Shown here: positions 58,053 to 64,000 of the stretch, piece by piece | How the letters are laid out: every line of letters starts with the position of its first letter | Numbering within the stretch: position 1 is the stretch's first letter | Assembly (NCBI GenBank): GCA_015680685.1 | Contig: MNCI01027290.1 | Coordinates: 124,188 to 188,187, forward strand | Source: Gnetum montanum | Lineage: Eukaryota; Streptophyta; Gnetopsida; Gnetales; Gnetaceae | DNA: 64,000 nt | Direction: 5' to 3' | The notes under the pieces: model-generated | What the model saw: only the letters and a program-made list of their open reading frames with translations | Databases searched by the model: none | What the model was told of the DNA's origin: nothing | Program-made: the position numbers and the translations under genes

Positions 58053-59240
58053 TGGTTGACATGCAAGATTAAAGTATGAGTACTTGGGAGTTGATCAATT
58101 TACCTTTGAGTCTAAGTTGACCTCATGGTGATGTAAAATTGTATATTGACCCTAATTGCCTAGATCTTGAGTTTGAGACTCTTGTTGACTACATAGCCTA
58201 AATAGAGAAACCTCTAGAGTGGCCTAAAAGCCTAGTAAAAACCCCTAACTTAGAGGTTGGTGACATAATTGAAGACTCGCTAGCTAAGGTTCTTGTCATA
58301 ACACACAGTGGTGAGGAGAAAACCATTAAACTAAGTTCCTCACTGGAACCTCAATAGGCTCAAGACATCACCAAAGTCCCACAAGGCAACATTAAGGTCT
58401 TTTCCTGGTCATATGAAGATCTGTCAAGACTATACCCATGCTTAGTACAACATAACATCATATTGGACCTTAACATTATACCAATTAAGCAAAAATTACA
58501 TAAGATAAGACTTGATTTGGGCTTGGAAGTTCATGATGAGATCTTGAAGCTCTACTGAGCTGGTTTCATTAGGATTGTCAACTACATAGAATGGGTTTCC
58601 AACATAGTGGTAGTCCCTAAGAAAAATGGAAGTATCTATATTTGCATCAATTTCTGAGACTTGAATAAAGCAACTATTAAGGATGACTTTTCATTTCTTG
58701 GTATTGATCAGCTCATCGATACCATAACTAGACATGCCTTATTGTCCTTTATGGATGGGTTCTTGAGATACAACCAAATTAGGATCAACCCAAAGCACCA
58801 ACTTAGCACAACCTTCATGACCCCTTTGGGGACCTTTATCTATACAATGATGTCCTTTGGCCTTAGGGTTTTCTCCTCACCACTGTGCTTAGATCTTGTG
58901 CTTAGTTGTAATTCCAAAGAGGTAATGATCTAGATCTTGTGCTTAAACTATGCCTCAACTATGAGCTTGGGCTCAATCCTAAGAAGTGTGTCTTCAGTGT
59001 TAAGACTAGAAAGATGCTTGGATTTTTGGTATCTAAAGTAGGGATACATGTCAATATTGATAAGGTTAAGATCACATTCGAATTAGCATCACTTGCCAAC
59101 TTTAAGGAGCTGAGGGGATTGCAAGGTAGATTATAATTTATTCGTAGGTTTATTGTCAAGCTTATGGATAAGTTACAATCCATGAAACACTTGCTTAAGA
59201 AAGGGATTCACTATAAGTGTATGGCTTAATGCCAAGAGTC
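58053..59240 (+). pseudogene. Reverse transcriptase of element F (catalytic box deleted)
   Basis: N-terminal pieces LDLEFETLVDYIA (58150) and VFSWSYEDLSRLYP (58398) align with B. From 58661 an open piece gives ATIKDDFSFLGIDQLID, FMDGFLRYNQIRINP and FIYTMMSFGLR. The sequence then jumps: the segment with the YVDD box, present in B, is missing at about 58870-58930. The next piece (58939-59136) has LNPKKCVFSVKTRKMLGFLV and LRGLQGRL, then FIRRFIVKL and MKHLLKK. The protein could not have been active. Order and homology place it in the Tat lineage with B. Confidence 0.85.
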
Positions 59241-60290
59241 CTTTGAAAACCTTAAGCAAGAGTTGACACAACTACCAACAATCTATCCTCTGCAAGAAGG
59301 CAGACTTTTTTACATCTACTTGGTCATCTCTGACACATTCATTGACTCTCTAATCTATCAAAAATGCTAATATACTATCTTAGCCATGCATTAGTTGCCC
59401 ATGAAACCCGATACACCAAAGTGGAGAAGTATTCTCTAGCACTAGTCTTTTGATTGAAGAAGTAGAGACACTACCTCTTTAGAAGCCAAGTCAATGTCAT
59501 TTGCAAATATAATGTGCTTAGAGCCATAACAATCAATATCTATCAAAGTAGCTATATAGCCTAATGAAAAGCCATAACCATAGAGTTTGACCTTTGTTAC
59601 ATCTCTTACTCTTCAACTAAATGTCGAGCTATAGTTATATAACTTACTGTTTCACTTGTTGATGACCAAGTAGCCATAGATCCTGAGTTTCCCGATGAGC
59701 ATATTAATACTGTTAGCTAAGTACTTGAGTGTTATGAGGCACTCATGAACTTTCACAAAGCTTCAACTATCCATGGAGCTAGTGTTTTTGCCATCATAAC
59801 ATTCCCATTTGATCAAATCCAACCTTTCACCTATTGTTTTAAGTTCCTGTGTACTAACAACATAGTAGAGTACAAAGGTTTGATTAGGGGAATGATGGGA
59901 GCTCATGATCTAGGAACTAGATGCTTAACAATTAAAGGTGATTCCCAACTTGTGGTTATCCAAGTAATAGAAGTCTATGCGTGTAAAGCCAAATACTTGC
60001 AACCATACTATGACCTAAGGAAACAATTGTCACAATAGTTTGTAGACATTGATATCTAGCATGTACCTCAAAATGAGAATGTGATAGTCAATGCAATTGC
60101 AACATTAGCTCTCATTATGACACTATATGTGTTTAGTAAGTTTCCCACCTTAACCGTGGACTGTGCTATTCCCATCACACAAAACACTAAGGATACCTTT
60201 GTATGCATCATCCATACTACTCCTACCAGAGAGTTGTTTGATGATATCAAAATTTATCTTAATCATGGTGAGCCTTCGCAAGCTTGACTA
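59241..60290 (+). pseudogene. RNase H and second (archaeal-like) RNase H of element F
   Basis: From 59241 to about 59650 the ordinary RNase H is barely readable (ESFENLKQELTQLP, then heavily broken). An open piece at 59745-60038 then gives GASVFAII, CTNNIVEYKGLIRGMMGAHDLG, IKGDSQLVVIQV and KAKYLQPYYDLRKQL. This is the second RNase H that marks Tat-lineage elements, with the Glu of VEY and Asp of GDSQ kept. Further on, VIVNAIATLAL stands where ADALA is usual, so the last acidic residue is Asn. This domain is the best evidence for the Tat assignment of F and, by homology, of B. Confidence 0.85.
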
Positions 60291-61428
60291 CAACACAAAA
60301 GGAAATTTTACAAAAACGATTAAAGCAATATGTCACCATAGGTGATAACATATAATGTCAACAATCTATAATGGTATATTACTAAATTACTTAAGTAAAA
60401 TTGAAGCCAGAATAGTCCTACAAGAGGTTCACAAGGGTGTTGTGCTTAGGTTACTACTAGCCCCATATGAAAAGTGGCTATATGCAAAATCTTAAGCATT
60501 ATGACATGTGCCAACGACATAGTAATCTCATACATGTATCACCAACAGAGTTGCATATTACTCAGATCACTTGGCCATTTCAATGATGGGGGTTAGATAT
60601 CATTGGGCCTATAACACCCAAGTCTTCTGCAGATCATAGATTCATCATCACTACAACTAAATACCTTACTAAGTGGGTCAAGGCTATTTTCTTAAGGAAG
60701 ACTACATTCGAACAAGTTTGCAAATTTATCTTAGATAACATTGTAGCCTATTTTGTCATACCCATGAACATAGTTATAGATAATGGATCATAATTCAACA
60801 GGCATGAAATGAAAGATTTCTATCATAACCTAGGCATTAACCATTATTTCTCATCACCTTATTATCCTTAGGCCAACGAACAAGTAGAATTCAGCAACAA
60901 AGCCATTATCAACTTGCTAAAGAAGATGCTTAATAAAAATAGGTTTAAATGGCATGAACGGCTTATCCATGTACTATGGAACTATAGAATGAACAATCAC
61001 ATGAAAACTAGAGCAACTCATTATAACTTAGTTTATGATTTTGAAGTTATATTTCCTCTTGAATTATAGGTTCCATCACATTTAGTAGCCTTCATTAACT
61101 TCATTAATGATGAGCAGAACAAGGAGTGTTGGATAGTGGCCCTAGACTCAGTGAAGGAGCAATGTATGCAAGCACTTGCTCACATTGAACATTATCAAGA
61201 GTGGTAGAAATTACAACACCACCATAACTTGACCAACCATAAGATTAAGGAAGGTAACCTAGTCCTCAAAGCTATCTGCGAGCATGTAGATAAATTCTCA
61301 GCCAATTGGAAAGGACCTTTCCTAGTTACCAAAGCGTATGACAATGGAGAATTTAGGTTAGCTGATATGAATAGGAATGAGCTAGCTAATCTAGTTAATG
61401 ACTCCTATTTAAAGCCATATTACATGTA
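60291..61428 (+). pseudogene. Integrase of element F
   Basis: The core has WWGLDIIGPI (Asp at 60596), VIDNGS (Asp at 60779) and QVEFSNKAI (Glu at 60887); the last two are exactly 35 residues apart (D,D-35-E). All three catalytic residues are present, unlike in A and E. Upstream the HHCC domain is reduced to HYDMCQRH. Downstream come RFKWHERLIHVLWNYRM and the C-terminal 66-codon open piece (61229-61429) with KEGNLVLKAICEHVDKFSAN, WKGPFLV and YLKPYYM. About seven stops remain, for example after IDNGS and YYP. The end is followed directly by the minisatellite. Confidence 0.88.
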
Positions 61429-61461
61429 GTAGATGATCATAAATAAGTGAGCCTACTCTAG

Positions 61462-61640
61462 AATGGCCTATTGAGGCTTTAAACTAGCATAATGGCCCAT
61501 TGAGGCTTTAAATTAGCAATATGGCCTACTGAGGCCTTAAACTAGCAACATGGCCTGCTAGGGCCTAAAATTGGTAACAACATGACCTTCCAGGGCCTGA
61601 AATTGGTACCATGGCCTATCGTAGCCTTAAATTGGCAACA
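61462..61640 (+). repeat. Minisatellite after integrase in F (about 30-bp unit)
   Basis: Copies of ATGGCCTACTGAGGCCTTAA + ACTAGCA start near 61462, 61492, 61521, 61549, 61580 and 61611. In element sense they match the reverse of the B array (GCTAGTTTAAGGTC..GG). Confidence 0.88.
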
Positions 61641-62506
61641 TTGGTGATCAAGATAGCTTCATTTCATTCTCCATGAGGTCTATATATGCATTGTAATGAT
61701 TTAACATGCTTTGTTTGATTCATTTTCTTGTCCTCTTGGAGTTGTGTTTGTAGGATGAAGCCCAAAGCCATCACAAAGATGCAACTCATTACGGTAGCAA
61801 ATCATCACGTGACCTCAATGTGCAAGATTTGGTAAGTTTGTCCTATTATGTCAAGATTTCTTGTACTATTACTCTTCCTCTAACACCACTCCTTGAGCCA
61901 AGCACCATAGTTTGATTATAGTCTTCCAAACCTCAAGCAATAATGTTAACTCATGTTTACCACTCATGCACTATATGTATATGATATGTCCTCAAAATGC
62001 TCCATCCTCAAGTCCACTTGGATGTAACACAAATCATTTAGTGGAAAAACTATTAAGTCCATTGAGCATAATGCATCTCCTTTGGTGGGATGACTCTCAA
62101 GTCCATTGAGTGTAATGCAATTCACTTGATGGAAAAGCTATGTTAAACTAGCCTTGGAAATGAAACCCAATGAAGGTTTCACAAAAAAAGAAAAAAGAAA
62201 AAAAGAAAAGAAAACAAAAGAAAAGGAGAAAGCATGTTGCCAAGGAACCAAATGGCCAAAACAAGCCTTGAAGCCTAATGGCTAAAAAACTTTTGGAGTG
62301 AAGTGGGTGGTGTCTCAAACACATTTGTTGAGTAACCAACACTTCAAAATATGTCAGTACAATGCTACTACCATGATGTCAACACTTGTAATACATTGTT
62401 AACCTCCATGACCATCTTCCTAACTACCATAATCATTCCTTCATCATAATGCAATCCCATTATCACAAGCACTCTTCGTCATGGTTTGACATGACTAGAT
62501 CAAGTG
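61641..62506 (+). other. 3' noncoding region of element F
   Basis: No gene supported. It holds short direct repeats (AAGTCCA.TTGAG..TAATGCA near 62053 and 62098) and an A-rich run (62182-62230). Confidence 0.6.
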
Positions 62507-62520
62507 TAGAGAGGGAGCAT
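62507..62520 (+). promoter_or_regulatory. Polypurine tract of element F
   Basis: TAGAGAGGGAGCAT precedes the LTR start, parallel to AAAGAGGGGTCAT of B. Confidence 0.75.
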
Positions 62521-64000
62521 TAATGGTGGACCAATAGTGGTTTTTTGTATTCTTTTTCGATGCCTCTTAGGTCAATCCTCCAAACACCAACAAATAGGGG
62601 CCAATGAAACACCACCAAATTTGCAGGTTGAAACCTTTGTGAGCCCATCCCATGAAATCCAAGGCAATTCTTTATTATAAATGTGAAGGTTGTAATACAT
62701 AAAGAGGCAATCTCACATGTTTCATACTTTTGAGGCTGAAAATGCTTCATAAGTGATCAAATCCTCATTCCCCAAGTGAAAAACGTTACCTAGTATCTAT
62801 ATGTGGGCTTGGGGAAGTCAAAAATGCCTTTTGAAATACCAAAAATGGCAATTTGATGAGTTTTATTAGTTGGGGGAGGGGGGTGTAAGCCAGTTAGGAG
62901 ACTTTAAGTCTAGCATGGAGGAGTGCAAGGAGGGTAGAACTCTCTTACCCCCTAGCCTGGAAAGGGGGGTGACCTAGCCTAGAGGGAGTTAACCATCATC
63001 TTGAGTGTTGATCACTCATCCCCCTCAACATTGACACTCTTCCCCCCTCCACATGGTAAGCGAGGGTTAGACAGCGTCAAGTGGGTATATAGCTAGGATG
63101 CATGGGGGGTGAACCTCACCTACCCTATGAACATGGAAACTAATTTTTAGCAATCATGTTAGCAAATTTGCAACCAATAAATTAGCAATTTGGTAGCCAA
63201 TTTGAAGCCAATCAATTAGCCATTTGCATCCAATTTGCAGCACAAATCATGGATGTAACCCTATAAAACCACACCTTGGCACCATGACAAGATCACATAC
63301 TTTTGCAATTTAGCATCCTTGGCATTTTGGCATTCAAGAGCTCTTACTTCCTAGGCAAAAATGTATCTCCTTGGTTCCTAGCAATGTAGACCCATTGCAA
63401 CTTGTTACCCCTTTTCATTCCCCCCTCTTTGGATTTGTGAGTTTTTGTTGTTAATGTTACCCCCCCTAGGATCACCAAATCCCAATGTGATGCACTTTGG
63501 CCATCCCAATCCTTCACATTTCCATAACACCCAACATTCAATAGCATTACAGATCTAAGGAGAAGGAAAAGGAGGTTTGATTGCATTAGGAGTGATAGAG
63601 ATACTAGATCATGGAGTTGATTGTGGCTTCAACGAGCTCTGAACCCCTGCCCAAGCGAATCCCCTTCTACCCCCCTCTTGGGCACCAATTTTATACACAT
63701 ATTTGAACTCATTCTTTATTTATTTAATAAAATTTATGATTCCATATTATGTACAATTTCATTTATAATTGTTATATTTTAGTGCATCATTTCATAAATT
63801 TGCATATTTCTATACTCTTGTTACACCCCCATTTTGCACCCCCCCTAAGTTCCTGGGTGATCTATCGGATCATCTAGGGCACCCTGAATCCCATTTTACT
63901 TTGTGGAGGCCCTAGGGCATTTGGGGTTGAGGCTACCTATGACTGAGAATCCTTGGTTTTCTCTAGCAATCAATACTTTTTATCATATCAGTCTCCTTCT
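62521..64000 (+). repeat. 3' LTR of element F, cut by the window end
   Basis: Starts TAATGGTGG (TG decayed to TA) after the PPT and aligns with 4339-5800 in order. It lacks the 54-bp duplication and carries the CATTCAAGAGCTCTT block in the opposite orientation to 5041-5100. Short ORFs in it are not credited. Confidence 0.75.

Noticed and set aside
1-64000. tRNA, rRNA and intact host protein genes
   Set aside because: I looked for tRNA-like T-arm words, conserved rRNA blocks and long exon series outside the elements and saw none; the only multi-exon structure is the antisense gene in B and F.

Overview
The window is a nest of decayed LTR retrotransposons from the nuclear genome of a seed plant. 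The evidence is several Ty3/gypsy lineages with plant-type PBS, PPT and pol motifs, nested insertions with target-site duplications (TSDs), and heavy C-to-T decay. No intact host gene, rRNA or tRNA gene was found. A large repeat-rich genome is likely, but the species cannot be told.

Layout, outside in. Element G (+, about 37-3865) is a chromovirus-like gag-RT fragment with a tRNA-iMet type PBS. Element F (+, about 4250 to the window end) is a Tat-lineage element: 5' LTR about 4250-5830, gag to 8045, then a long interruption, then an antisense gene (52205-55183), RT, RNase H, a Tat-type second RNase H, integrase (58075-61428) and a 3' LTR from 62521. Inside F lie a chromovirus-like integrase piece (D, 8046-8340, -), unassigned AT-rich DNA and another gypsy pol (E, 49800-52190, -). 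Element A (-, 8980-37163; TSD TACAT/CACAT) is an Athila-like element with gag, PR, RT, RH and IN. It is split by element B (-, 13474-31866; LTRs of about 2.3 kb; TSD TGTAG/TTAG), a Tat-lineage element. Element C (+, 37637-45195; perfect TSD ATGAT) is a relative of A that has lost RT, RH and IN.

The most interesting object is a spliced gene carried antisense by both Tat elements, upstream of RT: 20116-24803 (+) in B and 52205-55183 (-) in F. In B it sits between protease and RT. The two proteins are clearly homologous, and three introns share position and phase (2, 2, 1). The B copy has a TATA box just upstream. Splice-acceptor-like sites precede RT in both elements, so the antisense gene may lie within an Ogre-like PR-RT intron. 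It is flanked by a minisatellite with a unit of about 30 bp that also occurs after integrase in both elements.

Other structure: hairpins about every 195 bp in the B LTR, a 192-bp tandem array beside an N gap in F, GATATC/CGTACG palindromes in the A/C LTRs, three PPT-like motifs in A and in C, and a 261-bp contig that appears to be placed in the wrong orientation (5019-5279). Nearly every ORF carries stops or frameshifts, so 'pseudogene' is used for most coding remains.
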